A DNA stretch of 54,865 bases. Origin: Nanobdellota archaeon (GTDB taxonomy: Archaea; Aenigmatarchaeota; Aenigmatarchaeia; Aenigmatarchaeales; Aenigmatarchaeaceae). The notes beneath the pieces were generated by a model that was given only the letters and a program-made list of their open reading frames with translations, was not told the origin of the DNA and made no database searches. The first letter of the stretch is position 1; the number at the start of each line of letters is the position of its first letter. The DNA is taken from contig JAHIEG010000013.1 in assembly GCA_018901655.1 (NCBI GenBank), positions 1 through 54,865 of the forward strand, written 5' to 3'. Shown one piece after another: positions 26,799-38,456 of the stretch. The position numbers and the translations under genes are program-made.

Positions 26799-29161
26799 TT
26801 TGGACCAGATATCATATTAATCTTTGTATGACCATCTTTCTTCTTTTCTCGATCTAATTTATAAAGATAACCAGATACTGCGGATTCTAAAGCAGGATCA
26901 TGTGTAATTAAAAATATCTGATCTACTATGTTAGTTACTTTTTCTCTGAGAACATTTCCTAATTCTTCAATAGCTCTTGAATCTAGATTCGCAGTAGGCT
27001 CGTCTAAAACTATCCATCTAAGCTGTGGAGCCAGTATTAACGAGAATGCTATCCTTAAAACAAGACATGCTATGCTTCTTTCTCCACCTGATACTACACC
27101 ATCTGCAGCTACCCAACCAGTTGAATCTTGGAGCTGTAAAACATAATCACCACCTTCTATTCCTAATCTAGCACCGAAAAAGTCATTATAAGGATAAACA
27201 TCCTCCCATATAGCTTGCATTGCAGTATTAACCGACTTGACAAAGTTTCGTCTTAGCTCTTCTTGGGTTAATACTAAACCAGATGATAGTAGCTTTAATT
27301 GATTTTCTAAGTACTCTACCTTTTCTATTTCTGTTTTAAACTCGTATAACATCTTCTTTTTACCTTCTAAATCATCAATAAGCCTTTCCTTATCAGAAAC
27401 TGTTGTTTTAGAACTTTCTATCTTTGTCTCTAGTTCTCTTTCAAAGACTATGACAGAACTATACTCTTTATCCTTAATATCCATCAAATCTGCTGAGAAA
27501 CCCGAAATAGAGACTCTTTGTGAAGCCAATACCCTTATTTCCTCCTTCATTTGCTTTATCTTATCCTTTTTTATGTCATATTGATTACGTTTAAGTATTA
27601 ATTGTTTGATCTTCTCTTGTTCGAGCTTCTTTACATCTACATCATTTTCTAAAACACTAATATTTTTTTCCTGCATCTTTCTTTGCATAAGATATGATTT
27701 CATAGAATCTTGTAATATATTTAATTCGTGTTCAGCTTTCTTTAGTTCTGTTTTAGGATCTTTTAGATAGCTATCTTTATGTCTCATTTCTTCAAGTTCT
27801 TTAACCTGTTTTTCAAGCTTCTCCAATCCTTTCTCAGATTTGGAAATATCTACTTTTACTTTCTTAATCTCTAGTTTTAACTTATCTAAAGATCTATTCT
27901 TTTTTGAAATTAATGATGCTTTCTTTTGAGTAGAAAGTTTACTATCGCATATTGGGCAATCTCCGCTCACTCCTTTTAGGTCTTTTAATCCTTCTTCTAG
28001 TTCTGTTATTTTTAATAAACTTTTTTGTAAATCAGTATTAAGTTTTTCTAAAACCGTCTTTTCTTTTTTAAACTCAGATTCAACTTTTTTAGTTTCTAAT
28101 GAATTTATTTTCTTAACAATATCTTTCTTTTGATCTGTTAATTTCATCAATTCTGGTATTTTATCATCTTTTAACATTTTAATTTTTGCATCAGATTGGG
28201 CATGCGATTCTACTAATACTGACAATCCTTCCTTTTCCCTTCCCAACATATACTGCTTTTCAGATGTTTTAGAAATCAAATCATTTAATTTATCTTTTAA
28301 TTGTTCGGTCGTATCTTCAGCATAATTTACTAACTCTTCTTTTAAATTTTCAAGATCAGCTTCTGTCATATCAATTAAAGCATTATTGGTATTAATTTTT
28401 TCATTAATTTGAATAAGTTGTTTTTGCTGCTCTTTCATTGTTTCTATCTCTCTTCTTATTTTTATCTTTCTTACTTTTGTTCCAGAAAGTTCTTTTCTAT
28501 ACTTTTCAGTATCTTCCAAAACCTTTCTTAACTCGTCTTTCATTCTATCTAAACTTCCTAAAGGAGAATCTACTTGCATGCTCTGTATTACTTGTCTTTT
28601 ATCCTTAGTTGATGAAGAACACTTGTTAATCAAAACATTTGTTGTTGTTCTTGCACTTTCAAACTTATCTATAAACAGTAATTCATCGATTTTTTTCATC
28701 CTCTGTCCTTTTGGAATAGTTAAAAACATATCTAATTGATTTTGTTCAGAATAGATTGCTCTTGTAAAAAGTTCATAATTTATTTTTAATACTCTTTCAA
28801 TCTCAGCTGTAACTTTAGAAGGTTGTGGTGATTCAATTAATTCTCCATTTTTTCTTAACTCTGCAGTTGATCGTCCGGTTTCTATTTTTCTTTTTACTAA
28901 CCATTTATCTCCATCTACATCAAATTCCAATTCAACAAATGCTTCAGTTTTCTTAGAAGGTTTCTTCATTATAACATCTTCTAATTTTAGTTTTTTATTT
29001 TTTAGTTCTGGGAATGTTCCAAATAAAGCAAAACATATTCCAGACATAATAGAGGTTTTTCCTGTTCCCATGTTACCAATAAAACAGTTTGTTCCACTAG
29101 AAAAATTAATATCACTATCTAAATGCGATCTCCAATTTTTTAATTTTAAGTTTGTTATCAT
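26795..29161 (-). CDS. rad50: DNA double-strand break repair ATPase Rad50
   Basis: FIGNMGTGKTSIMSGICFALFG Walker A; zinc hook CPIC; VSGGERSIACLVLRIAF signature; VLDEPTANLD. Confidence 0.96.
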   Translation of the reverse strand: MITNLKLKNWRSHLDSDINFSSGTNCFIGNMGTGKTSIMSGICFALFGTFPELKNKKLKLEDVIMKKPSKKTEAFVELEFDVDGDKWLVKRKIETGRSTAELRKNGELIESPQPSKVTAEIERVLKINYELFTRAIYSEQNQLDMFLTIPKGQRMKKIDELLFIDKFESARTTTNVLINKCSSSTKDKRQVIQSMQVDSPLGSLDRMKDELRKVLEDTEKYRKELSGTKVRKIKIRREIETMKEQQKQLIQINEKINTNNALIDMTEADLENLKEELVNYAEDTTEQLKDKLNDLISKTSEKQYMLGREKEGLSVLVESHAQSDAKIKMLKDDKIPELMKLTDQKKDIVKKINSLETKKVESEFKKEKTVLEKLNTDLQKSLLKITELEEGLKDLKGVSGDCPICDSKLSTQKKASLISKKNRSLDKLKLEIKKVKVDISKSEKGLEKLEKQVKELEEMRHKDSYLKDPKTELKKAEHELNILQDSMKSYLMQRKMQEKNISVLENDVDVKKLEQEKIKQLILKRNQYDIKKDKIKQMKEEIRVLASQRVSISGFSADLMDIKDKEYSSVIVFERELETKIESSKTTVSDKERLIDDLEGKKKMLYEFKTEIEKVEYLENQLKLLSSGLVLTQEELRRNFVKSVNTAMQAIWEDVYPYNDFFGARLGIEGGDYVLQLQDSTGWVAADGVVSGGERSIACLVLRIAFSLILAPQLRWIVLDEPTANLDSRAIEELGNVLREKVTNIVDQIFLITHDPALESAVSGYLYKLDREKKKDGHTKINMISGPN

Positions 29162-30366
29162 ATATTCACCAGTGTCTTTTGTTTACCTGTTAAAATATCA
29201 AATATCAAATCAGAATTTCCTTCAACTAATAGATCAAAAATATCATCTGTTTTAATCGTTCCTCCTAATTGTTTTAAACTCTCATTTAAAATCTTTAATC
29301 CGTGTTCTTCTGGAGACATTCTATTATCTCTTAATCTTTTGAAAATTTCTATCTGATCTTCAAAATCTTGAACTTCTAATTTTTTATTAATATATAAAAT
29401 AAATTTATCTTTAAACCTTTCTTCAACATCTCTAAAGTTTGGTGGTGGAACATCTTTAGGTAATTGTCCATTAATCTTAACTACAACAATTGGTTTTGGG
29501 CTTTGTGATGGTATTGAAGTTAAAATATTTACTATCTTATCTTTTATTCCAGCGTCAAATTCTAATTCTTCTATTATGACTTTTCTTTGGTTTTCTAAAC
29601 GAACCCGTTCAATGTTTTTACCATCGTACTTGAAAATATATTTACCTCCTGTAGCTTCTTTAGCATGTATAGAAGTAGGAATTGTAGAACCTGCTAATAA
29701 TAATTTACCTCCATGTAAATCTCTAACCTCAGTCCAGTGCATATGTCCTAGGACATAAAGATCAAACCCCTTTGGAAGATCGGTGATATCAACAGTTGGT
29801 GGATCAAGAGGTGAATAAATATAAGGATTAACTGATTGATGAAATAATAAAATATTTGTTGCTCCTTCAACTGGTTGTGGATTCCATTCATCTAATGCTT
29901 CTTTAGCATACTTCTCTGAAACTCCTGACATTCCATGAATAGCAACTTTCTCACCATTAATGTCAAACACAACTGCTCCTCTTTCTAAATGTATTAGTAG
30001 CCCAGAATGTTCTAAACTGTGTACAGGATTAATCATTGTAGTTGATCGACGTTCATGTGTTCCATGAATAGCAACCATTGGTATTCCTCTAACTGCTGAA
30101 GGTGAAATGTCTTCTATGTTTTTTCCGATAGAATTAACAAATTTTGTTTGAGATGGTATACTTTGTATTCTACTTAATATCTTTGCTGTTCTAGCAAAAA
30201 CTTCAGGTCTTGGAATTCTTGTATCAAACATATCCCCCGCATTAAGTATTAAGTCACAATCCATGGACTTCGCTAAAGCTTCTTCTAATGCAATAAATGA
30301 ATCTTCACCCCTTTCTTCACCATACTTGAAGCCACAATGAGTATCAGAAAAAATAGCTATTTTCAT
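29158..30366 (-). CDS. mre11: double-strand break nuclease Mre11
   Basis: FSDTHCGFKYG, LNAGDMFDTRIP, AIHGTHERR, VLGHMHW. Confidence 0.95.
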   Translation of the reverse strand: MKIAIFSDTHCGFKYGEERGEDSFIALEEALAKSMDCDLILNAGDMFDTRIPRPEVFARTAKILSRIQSIPSQTKFVNSIGKNIEDISPSAVRGIPMVAIHGTHERRSTTMINPVHSLEHSGLLIHLERGAVVFDINGEKVAIHGMSGVSEKYAKEALDEWNPQPVEGATNILLFHQSVNPYIYSPLDPPTVDITDLPKGFDLYVLGHMHWTEVRDLHGGKLLLAGSTIPTSIHAKEATGGKYIFKYDGKNIERVRLENQRKVIIEELEFDAGIKDKIVNILTSIPSQSPKPIVVVKINGQLPKDVPPPNFRDVEERFKDKFILYINKKLEVQDFEDQIEIFKRLRDNRMSPEEHGLKILNESLKQLGGTIKTDDIFDLLVEGNSDLIFDILTGKQKTLVNI

Positions 30367-30405
30367 ACACAACAATTATATACTAACAACTATTAATATT
30401 TGTAT

Positions 30406-31848
30406 ATGTCAGAACAGGAAGGTATTACAATAAAGAAGGCTGAAAACTTCTCAGAATGGTATTATGAAGTTCTACAAAAAGCAGAATTAGTTGATATTAG
30501 ATTTAATGTCAAAGGCTTTGATGTGTATATGCCTACAGCAGTAAAAGTTCTAAGAGAAATGGAAAAACTGTTTATAGACGAACTAGAATCTAGAGCACAT
30601 ATGCCAGTAATGTTTCCAATCATTATTCCAGAATCAAATTTAAAGAAAGAAGAAGAACATATAAAAGGATTTTCAGTTGAAGCTTTTTGGATAACCCATG
30701 CAGGTAAATCTAAACTTGATGAAAGATTAGCATTAAGACCTACGTCTGAAACAGCTATGTATCCGCTCTATTCATTATGGTTAAGATCGCATACACAGCT
30801 TCCAATGAAGTTCTATCAACAAGGAAGAGTTTGGAGATATGAAACCAAAATGACTAGACCTTTAATAAGACCTAGAGAATTTAAATGGTTTGAAGCTCAT
30901 TGCGCACAAGCAAGTGAAAAAGAAGCATTAAAACAAGTAGCAGAAGACACTGAAATATTTGAAAAAGTTGTCAGGGATTATTTTTCTATTCCGTTTATTC
31001 ATCTACAAAAACCAAGTTGGGATAAGTTTGCTGGAGGAGAAAATACATTTGCATTTGAAACTGTTCTACCAGATGGTAAGATTTTACAAATAGGTACAAC
31101 TCATTATCTTGGTCAAAAGTTTTCTAAAGCATTTGATGTTAAATATACAGATAAAGATGGAAAGAAAAAATATGTTTATCAAACTTGTTTTGGACCAGGG
31201 GTGTCTAGAATACTTGGAGCAATGGTTTCAATACACGGAGATGATAAAGGATTAATTGTTCCACCTACAGTAGCACCTGTTCAGATTGTTATAATTCCAG
31301 TATTTACTAAAGATACAGAAGTAGTTGTTATGAAAAAAGCTGGAGAATTATTAGGATCATTGGCTGAAAAAGGATTTAGAGTTGATTTAGACGATCGAAC
31401 ACAATTCAGACCTGGATTTAAATTCCATGAAGCTGAGTTAAAAGGCGTTCCAATAAGAATTGAAATTGGACCTAGAGATGTTGAAAAAGGAGAAGTTACA
31501 ATTGTTAGAAGAGACTTTCTTGAAAGAATTAGTATTCCTCAAGAAAAGGTTGAAGAACAGGTTCTTGAAATAATGGATTCTATAGGAGCACAATTACTAA
31601 AAAGAGCTAATATTCATCTTAAAATTCAAGATGCTAAATCTATTGATGAGATTAGAAAGAAATTAAAAGATGGTGGATTTATTAGAATTGATTTTTGTAT
31701 GAACGAGAAATGTGATGATGAGTTAAAAATAAAAACAGGTACTGAGGTTAGAGGTACTTTGTTTGGAAAGAAAGAGAAAGTTGGAACCAAATGTGCTATT
31801 TGTGGAACTAAGGCTAAAGAAAAAGCTTATATTGGAATAAGCTACTGA
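30406..31848 (+). CDS. proS: prolyl-tRNA synthetase
   Basis: RPTSETAMYPLYSLWLRSHTQLPMKFYQQGRVWRYE; class II motifs; C-terminal Tyr. Confidence 0.96.
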   Translation: MSEQEGITIKKAENFSEWYYEVLQKAELVDIRFNVKGFDVYMPTAVKVLREMEKLFIDELESRAHMPVMFPIIIPESNLKKEEEHIKGFSVEAFWITHAGKSKLDERLALRPTSETAMYPLYSLWLRSHTQLPMKFYQQGRVWRYETKMTRPLIRPREFKWFEAHCAQASEKEALKQVAEDTEIFEKVVRDYFSIPFIHLQKPSWDKFAGGENTFAFETVLPDGKILQIGTTHYLGQKFSKAFDVKYTDKDGKKKYVYQTCFGPGVSRILGAMVSIHGDDKGLIVPPTVAPVQIVIIPVFTKDTEVVVMKKAGELLGSLAEKGFRVDLDDRTQFRPGFKFHEAELKGVPIRIEIGPRDVEKGEVTIVRRDFLERISIPQEKVEEQVLEIMDSIGAQLLKRANIHLKIQDAKSIDEIRKKLKDGGFIRIDFCMNEKCDDELKIKTGTEVRGTLFGKKEKVGTKCAICGTKAKEKAYIGISY

Positions 31849-31913
31849 ACCAATAGAAAACTTTAAATACATCTAGAACATAACTAAGATTAGACATTTA
31901 TTCTGGTGAATTA

Positions 31914-32537
31914 ATGACCGAAATACAAAACATGAAAACAGGAACAACAACTGTTGGTATCTTATGTAAAGACTCAGTAATTATTGCAGCTGAAAAGAAA
32001 GCTACAATGGGTTACTTAGTAGCATCTAAAGAAGCACAAAAAGTATACCAATTAGATGATCATATAGGAATAACTATAGCTGGTGGAGTAGCAGATGCAC
32101 AAGCAATGATTAGATTATTAAAAGCACAATTTAAGTTATACAAACTAGAAAGGGGCCCAATAACTCTAAAAGGTGCAGCAAACTTATTATCAAACATATT
32201 ACACGGAAGTAAATATTATCCATACATGAATCAGTTTATTTTAGCTGGATATGATACAAAACCTCATGCTTATTCATTTGATCCTTTAGGAGCCTTTGAT
32301 GAAGAAGGAGAATTTGTATCAACTGGATCTGGTTCACCTTTTGCATATGGGGTCTTAGAAGATAGATACAAAGCAGGATTAGGAACAGAAGAAGGAATTA
32401 AATTAGCACTAAGTGCACTAAAAGCTGCAGTTGAAAGAGATATTGCATCTGGTGGAAAAGGATTTAGAGTAGCTGTAATAGATAAAGATGGATTTAAAGA
32501 ACTGACCGAACAGGAAGTTAAAAAATATGCTGCTTAA
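31914..32537 (+). CDS. psmB: proteasome subunit beta
   Basis: MKTG|TTTVGILCKDSVIIAAEKKATMGYLVASKEAQKVYQLDDHIGITIAG. Confidence 0.95.
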   Translation: MTEIQNMKTGTTTVGILCKDSVIIAAEKKATMGYLVASKEAQKVYQLDDHIGITIAGGVADAQAMIRLLKAQFKLYKLERGPITLKGAANLLSNILHGSKYYPYMNQFILAGYDTKPHAYSFDPLGAFDEEGEFVSTGSGSPFAYGVLEDRYKAGLGTEEGIKLALSALKAAVERDIASGGKGFRVAVIDKDGFKELTEQEVKKYAA

Positions 32538-32574
32538 AGATAGAGTTTCTCTGTTAAATTAAGAATTGATTTTT

Positions 32575-34455
32575 ATGGTAGAAGAAAAAACTACAGATTT
32601 ATTTGCTAGAGTAAAAGATGAATTACCTAGTGATGCAAAGGTTTCAGATATAAAGTTTGAAGGTTGTGAAGTAGTTCTTTACACCAAATCAAAAGACTTT
32701 TTCTTAGAAAATAATGGAGCATTAAAAAGCATTGTTAGTAAATTAAAAAAGAGAATTATTCTAAGACCTGATCCATCTATTTGTTTAGACATGGAAAAAG
32801 CAAAAATTATAATTGAAAAATTGATTCCAAAAGAAGCTGGATTAAAAGAAGTGACATTTGAACCAGCATTTTCTAGAGTTGTTATTGAAGCAGATAAACC
32901 CGGACTAGTAATAGGAAAAGGTGGAGAGACTCTTAGAGAAATTAAAAAACAAATCCTATGGTTTCCTCAAATTAAAAGAGCACCTGCAATTCCATCTGAT
33001 GTTGTAAAAGTTTTAAGACAAATAATACACGACGAATCTGATTTTAGAAAAGATTTTTTAAACAAAGTTGGTAAAGATATACATAGTGGTTGGAAAGAAA
33101 CAAAGTGGATTAGATTAACATCACTTGGTGGATTTAGAGAAGTTGGACGTTCTTGTATTTTAATTCAAACACCAGAATCGAGAATATTATTAGACTGTGG
33201 TATTAAACCGGGTAATAATGAATTCCCTCACCTTGAAGCACCGGAGTTTGATATTAATCATTTGAATGCTGTTATACTATCACATGCACACATGGATCAT
33301 TGTGGTGCGGTTCCTTTATTATATAAAATGGGTTATAAGGGACCACTTTATTGTACAACCCCTACAAGAGATTTAATGGTTCTACTATGTATGGATTATA
33401 TAGAAATAATGCAAAGAGAAGGTGGTCTTGTTCCTTATTCAACTAAAGATATCAAAGAAGCTGTTAAACACACAATATGCATTGACTATGATGAAGTTTC
33501 AGACATTACACCTGATGTTCGTCTAACATTACTAAACTCTGGACACATTATGGGTGGATCTCTAATACACTTACATATTGGAAATGGATTACATAATATT
33601 CTTTATACCGGTGATTATAAGTTTGATCGAACTGCACTGTTTGAACCAGCTTCAACGAATTTTGCAAGAGCTGAAACAGTAATTACAGAATCAACATATG
33701 GTTCAATTGAAGATGTTCAGCCAAGAAGAGATGAAACAGAAAGTAATTTACTGGAAATTGTAAATGAGACCATAAAAAGAGGTGGAAAAGTTTTAATACC
33801 TTCATTTGCAGTTGAAAGATCACAAGACCTAATGGCAATTCTATATAATGGTAAATTCAAAGGCACTGTTTATTGCGATGGTATGATTTGGGATGCAACT
33901 GCTATTCATACAACATATCCAGAATATTTTAATAGGGATTTACAAAAACAGATTCTTCAACAAGGAGAGAATCCATTTACCGATAAAATGTTTAAAAGAA
34001 TTGGCTCAATGAAAGAGAGGGAAAAAATACTAAAAAGTGAAGAGCCATGTGTCATAATCGCAACATCTGGTATGCTTATTGCTGGACCAAGTGTTTGGTG
34101 GTTAAAAAAATTAGCTGAAGATGAAAAGAGTACATTATTATTTGTAGGATACCAAGGTGAGGGTTCTCTTGGACGAAGAATACAAAAGGGGTGGTCAGAA
34201 ATACCAATGGAAGAAGATGGTAGAACAAAATCGGTTCCAATTAAACTTGAGGTTAAAACTATCACTGGGTTATCAGGTCACTCAGATATTAAACAATTAA
34301 TGAATTATTTGAAAAGACTAAAACAGAGACCGGAAAGAATTATTGTAGACCATGGAGAAAGTAAAAAATGTGTTGAATTTGCAAGAAACATTCATAATAC
34401 ATTTAGAATCGAAACTATGGCGCCAAAAAATCTAGAAACAATTAGACTAAAATAA
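32575..34455 (+). CDS. KH-domain beta-CASP ribonuclease (aCPSF1/FttA)
   Basis: GKGGETLREIKKQ KH; SHAHMDHCGAVPLLYKMG; ATSGMLIAGPSVWWLKKLA; beta-CASP C-terminus. Confidence 0.96.
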   Translation: MVEEKTTDLFARVKDELPSDAKVSDIKFEGCEVVLYTKSKDFFLENNGALKSIVSKLKKRIILRPDPSICLDMEKAKIIIEKLIPKEAGLKEVTFEPAFSRVVIEADKPGLVIGKGGETLREIKKQILWFPQIKRAPAIPSDVVKVLRQIIHDESDFRKDFLNKVGKDIHSGWKETKWIRLTSLGGFREVGRSCILIQTPESRILLDCGIKPGNNEFPHLEAPEFDINHLNAVILSHAHMDHCGAVPLLYKMGYKGPLYCTTPTRDLMVLLCMDYIEIMQREGGLVPYSTKDIKEAVKHTICIDYDEVSDITPDVRLTLLNSGHIMGGSLIHLHIGNGLHNILYTGDYKFDRTALFEPASTNFARAETVITESTYGSIEDVQPRRDETESNLLEIVNETIKRGGKVLIPSFAVERSQDLMAILYNGKFKGTVYCDGMIWDATAIHTTYPEYFNRDLQKQILQQGENPFTDKMFKRIGSMKEREKILKSEEPCVIIATSGMLIAGPSVWWLKKLAEDEKSTLLFVGYQGEGSLGRRIQKGWSEIPMEEDGRTKSVPIKLEVKTITGLSGHSDIKQLMNYLKRLKQRPERIIVDHGESKKCVEFARNIHNTFRIETMAPKNLETIRLK

Positions 34456-34488
34456 CTTTAAATATATGTTCGACGATTATTATATTCT

Positions 34489-35136
34489 ATGAAATACCAT
34501 TACAATACATATAGTATGCCAAATAAGAAAATCATAACAATAGTTTCATTAATACTTGTAATTACTATCATAGGAATTGCGTTTTCAGGTGGAATAACTG
34601 GAATGGCTTCTTTAGAAAAAGAATCAGAGAAAACAAATATTGATCAAGATTTTTTAAACGAGGCAGCTCTTTATGAAAATGATGATTGTGAAATAATCGA
34701 AAAAGTTTATACAGAATTAGAACAGTATACAGAAAATGAATGTATTAAATTTCCTTATGTAGAACCGGTTTGTGAAACAGGAAACCTTAATTATACTCTA
34801 TCAAAACAATGTTACTGGTCAAATAATTTAACAACTTTAAACACAAGATGTTCTATAACAAACATTGATGGAGTTGAAGGAGACTTTGCAATAGAAATTG
34901 GTATTATAAATAAAGATGGGGTAAGAATAACTGAACAACAAAGTGTAAGTATTTATCCTCGAGTAACAGAAAATTTAAAATATTCTTATGACATTGATAT
35001 GGGGACATGTTACTGTGATGTAATAGATATTCCAAAAAGAGAAGTATGTTATGATAATATAACATACACAGAAAAATGTTATGATCTTAAGAAGTATAAA
35101 GAAGTTGAAAAGACAAATTTAATCGAAGTTTGTTAA
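34489..35136 (+). CDS. secreted/membrane-anchored hypothetical protein
   Basis: N-terminal hydrophobic segment KKIITIVSLILVITIIGIAFSGG; Cys-rich ectodomain. Confidence 0.65.
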   Translation: MKYHYNTYSMPNKKIITIVSLILVITIIGIAFSGGITGMASLEKESEKTNIDQDFLNEAALYENDDCEIIEKVYTELEQYTENECIKFPYVEPVCETGNLNYTLSKQCYWSNNLTTLNTRCSITNIDGVEGDFAIEIGIINKDGVRITEQQSVSIYPRVTENLKYSYDIDMGTCYCDVIDIPKREVCYDNITYTEKCYDLKKYKEVEKTNLIEVC

Positions 35137-35257
35137 ATTTTAATTAAAATTTCTTAAAATTTTTTTCTTGAAAAAATGTATTTGTTTTATATATCAAGAA
35201 AGTTATTTTAATTTATAGAAAACGCCACCGGTGGTGTTTATAGTGGAGGAGATTATT

Positions 35258-35314
35258 TTGGCAAAAAAGAAAGCAGCAAAAAAAACAGCAACAAAAAAGA
35301 AAAAAAAGAAATGA
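35258..35314 (+). CDS. 18-aa Lys-rich mini-protein
   Basis: TTG start after GGAGGAG: MAKKKAAKKTATKKKKKK; in-frame GTG at 35243 is an alternative. Confidence 0.4.
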   Translation: MAKKKAAKKTATKKKKKK

Positions 35315-35353
35315 TTTAAAAACCAATTAAGACTTTTTAAGTCATCCTTATTT

Positions 35354-35373
35354 TGTGGCGTTTCTACGCCACA
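35354..35373 (+). terminator. stem-loop followed by T-rich tract
   Basis: TGTGGCG-TTTCTA-CGCCACA then CTTTTATTTT. Confidence 0.6.
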
Positions 35374-35381
35374 CTTTTATT

Positions 35382-36356
<975 letters not shown>

Positions 36357-36599
36357 TTATTCCTTTGGTTCTTCCTTTTTTACTTCAATAGGAACTTCTT
36401 GTTTTGATGGTTCTTCTTTCTTTACCTGCTTTTCTGAATAACCACATTTTCCACAAGTAACTCTATCTTTATGTGCTGCTAATTTTATTCCGGGACCACA
36501 TCTTGGACAAAATCTTCCTGTAAACTTTCCATCTTTATAAAAATCATTTCGATCAGATATCTGATGCTTTTTTCCTGAAATTTCAATATAATCTGCCAT
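36357..36599 (-). CDS. rps27ae: ribosomal protein eS31
   Basis: [27 protein letters not shown]. Confidence 0.94.
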   Translation of the reverse strand: MADYIEISGKKHQISDRNDFYKDGKFTGRFCPRCGPGIKLAAHKDRVTCGKCGYSEKQVKKEEPSKQEVPIEVKKEEPKE

Positions 36600-36881
36600 T
36601 TACTCACCTTCTTTTTTCTCTTCTTTAGAAGCATTCTTATCTTTATACAATTCAATTTCTTTTACTTCCCAAACTTTTAACCAAACCTTACCCGAAGATT
36701 TACCATCAAAAGAAATTATCTTAGATATTTCAATTTTATTTGGTTCGGTTTTAAAATCTTTAGCAAGTAATTGTTGTAAAGCTACTTTACTTGGAGTAGG
36801 ACCATCATAAGTCATATTTAATACAATTTCCTTTCTCTTAAACAAAGGATTTGCTTTTTCACTAATTTTATCATATTGCAT
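36600..36881 (-). CDS. rps24e: ribosomal protein eS24
   Basis: ISEKANPLFKRKEIVLNMTYDGPTPSKVALQQLLAKDF. Confidence 0.94.
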   Translation of the reverse strand: MQYDKISEKANPLFKRKEIVLNMTYDGPTPSKVALQQLLAKDFKTEPNKIEISKIISFDGKSSGKVWLKVWEVKEIELYKDKNASKEEKKEGE

Positions 36882-36882
36882 T

Positions 36883-37065
36883 TTACTTCACCTTAACTGC
36901 GTATCGTCCAGGAGCTGCTATTCCAGCTACCTTAGCTATCTCTGATTCTGGATCAACTACAACTAAAATTCCTTTCCAATTCTTACTCAATTCAGTTGTT
37001 TTACAAGCTGGACATATGTTTCCTTTTACTATTCTTCTACAAAGCTTGCATGCTTTTTCTGGCAT
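36883..37065 (-). CDS. spt4: transcription elongation factor Spt4
   Basis: ACKLCRRIVKGNICPACKTTELSKNWKGILVVVDPE. Confidence 0.94.
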   Translation of the reverse strand: MPEKACKLCRRIVKGNICPACKTTELSKNWKGILVVVDPESEIAKVAGIAAPGRYAVKVK

Positions 37066-37605
37066 TTACTCTTCCTCTTTTTTCATATCTAACCATTTCA
37101 TTGATCCTAAAAATGGTTGTCTCATTGTTAAACCAATTTTATTTTTATCTTTAAATGAGATTGAAATAATTCTTGCTCTTGCTTTATCTCCTTCTTTTAT
37201 CATTCGGTGAGACTGTTTGCCAACCAATTGGCTACTTTTTTCATCATATGAAACAAAATCATCCATAACTTGTGAGATATGAATTAGACCATCGAATCCA
37301 CCAACTCTTATAAATGCTCCAAATTCTGTTATATCTACAATTTCTCCTTCAACTATTTCATGATTTCTTGGCATCCAACTTAATAATCTAAATTTAACCG
37401 GATAATGAACAGATGGATCACCTGGTAAAATTCTACCTTCTCCAATTTCATCAATATTAACTACTGAAAGAATAACACCTAATTCATTATCTATTTTACC
37501 TTCATTTTTTTCACCAATTGATTCCATAATTGATATATTCAAATCTTTATCAAACTTTGATGGTGGTACTCCAATTTCATCTTCAACTTTTACTATTTGA
37601 TACAT
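37066..37605 (-). CDS. rpoE: RNA polymerase subunit E (Rpb7)
   Basis: S1 domain VDITEFGAFIRVGGFDGLIHISQVMDDF; next to spt4. Confidence 0.94.
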   Translation of the reverse strand: MYQIVKVEDEIGVPPSKFDKDLNISIMESIGEKNEGKIDNELGVILSVVNIDEIGEGRILPGDPSVHYPVKFRLLSWMPRNHEIVEGEIVDITEFGAFIRVGGFDGLIHISQVMDDFVSYDEKSSQLVGKQSHRMIKEGDKARARIISISFKDKNKIGLTMRQPFLGSMKWLDMKKEEE

Positions 37606-38081
37606 TATCTCTCTTCCTCCGAATATCTCTTTATTGCATGTTGTACAGTTTTCTTTGCATGCATTGAGTCAAAAACCTTTTGTGTTTTAAGATTTTTAAA
37701 GCTTTCAAAATAAGCCGTTATCATATTTAACTGGTTCATTGAAAGTTCTGAAACATCATTAATTTTTTTATCAAATGGTACTGCAATAATAATATCATCA
37801 TTAACTTTACCTGTTAATCTAATCACTCCAATAGCTTTTGTCTTAACAACTATTCCTGGTTCCAGAGGTTCTTCTGTAAGAACAATTGCATCCAATGTAC
37901 CACCGTCGTCATGAAAACTATTTGGAACAAATCCATAATTTCCTGGAAATGGCTGTTCTATTGTTTTCATCATAACCAGTGTATCTGTTTGATTTTCCTT
38001 ATCATAAAAGTTCTTTGATCCTTTTGAGACATTGATAAAGACATAAAATTCTTCACCAGATTGATCTTTATTGAAGTTCAT
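37605..38081 (-). CDS. ppa: inorganic pyrophosphatase
   Basis: FPGNYGFVPNSFHDDGGTLDAIVLTEEPLEPGIVV. Confidence 0.9.
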   Translation of the reverse strand: MNFNKDQSGEEFYVFINVSKGSKNFYDKENQTDTLVMMKTIEQPFPGNYGFVPNSFHDDGGTLDAIVLTEEPLEPGIVVKTKAIGVIRLTGKVNDDIIIAVPFDKKINDVSELSMNQLNMITAYFESFKNLKTQKVFDSMHAKKTVQHAIKRYSEEER

Positions 38082-38434
38082 ATTATCACATACTTTCTTT
38101 GTCTTATATATATAGATTTCCCACCTGCCTTTTTTACCATTTCTCTAAGTTCTCTGTCTTGGGTGGCAATAACATATCCTCTTTTACTATATATTATAAG
38201 AGATGTATCTGCTTTCTTTTCATTAGTTCTTAACACTTTTAAGCCTTTGTTATCTATCAAAAGCAAAGATAATTGCGCTGCTTTAGCATCTTTTGATCTA
38301 CCATTAGACTGTTCCTTTAATTCGTCAACAACTGTATTAATAACGTAAATATCATGTCCTCTAAGTTGTTCAAACACATCAATTTTGAACTGTGATACTG
38401 CCATTAGGAAGTTTGTATCTAAGATTACTTTCAT
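38078..38434 (-). CDS. PIN-domain protein
   Basis: MKVILDTNFLMA...ADTSLIIYSKRGYVIATQDRELREM. Confidence 0.88.
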   Translation of the reverse strand: MKVILDTNFLMAVSQFKIDVFEQLRGHDIYVINTVVDELKEQSNGRSKDAKAAQLSLLLIDNKGLKVLRTNEKKADTSLIIYSKRGYVIATQDRELREMVKKAGGKSIYIRQRKYVII

Positions 38435-38456
38435 AATAAAATATTAGTGTTATTTG

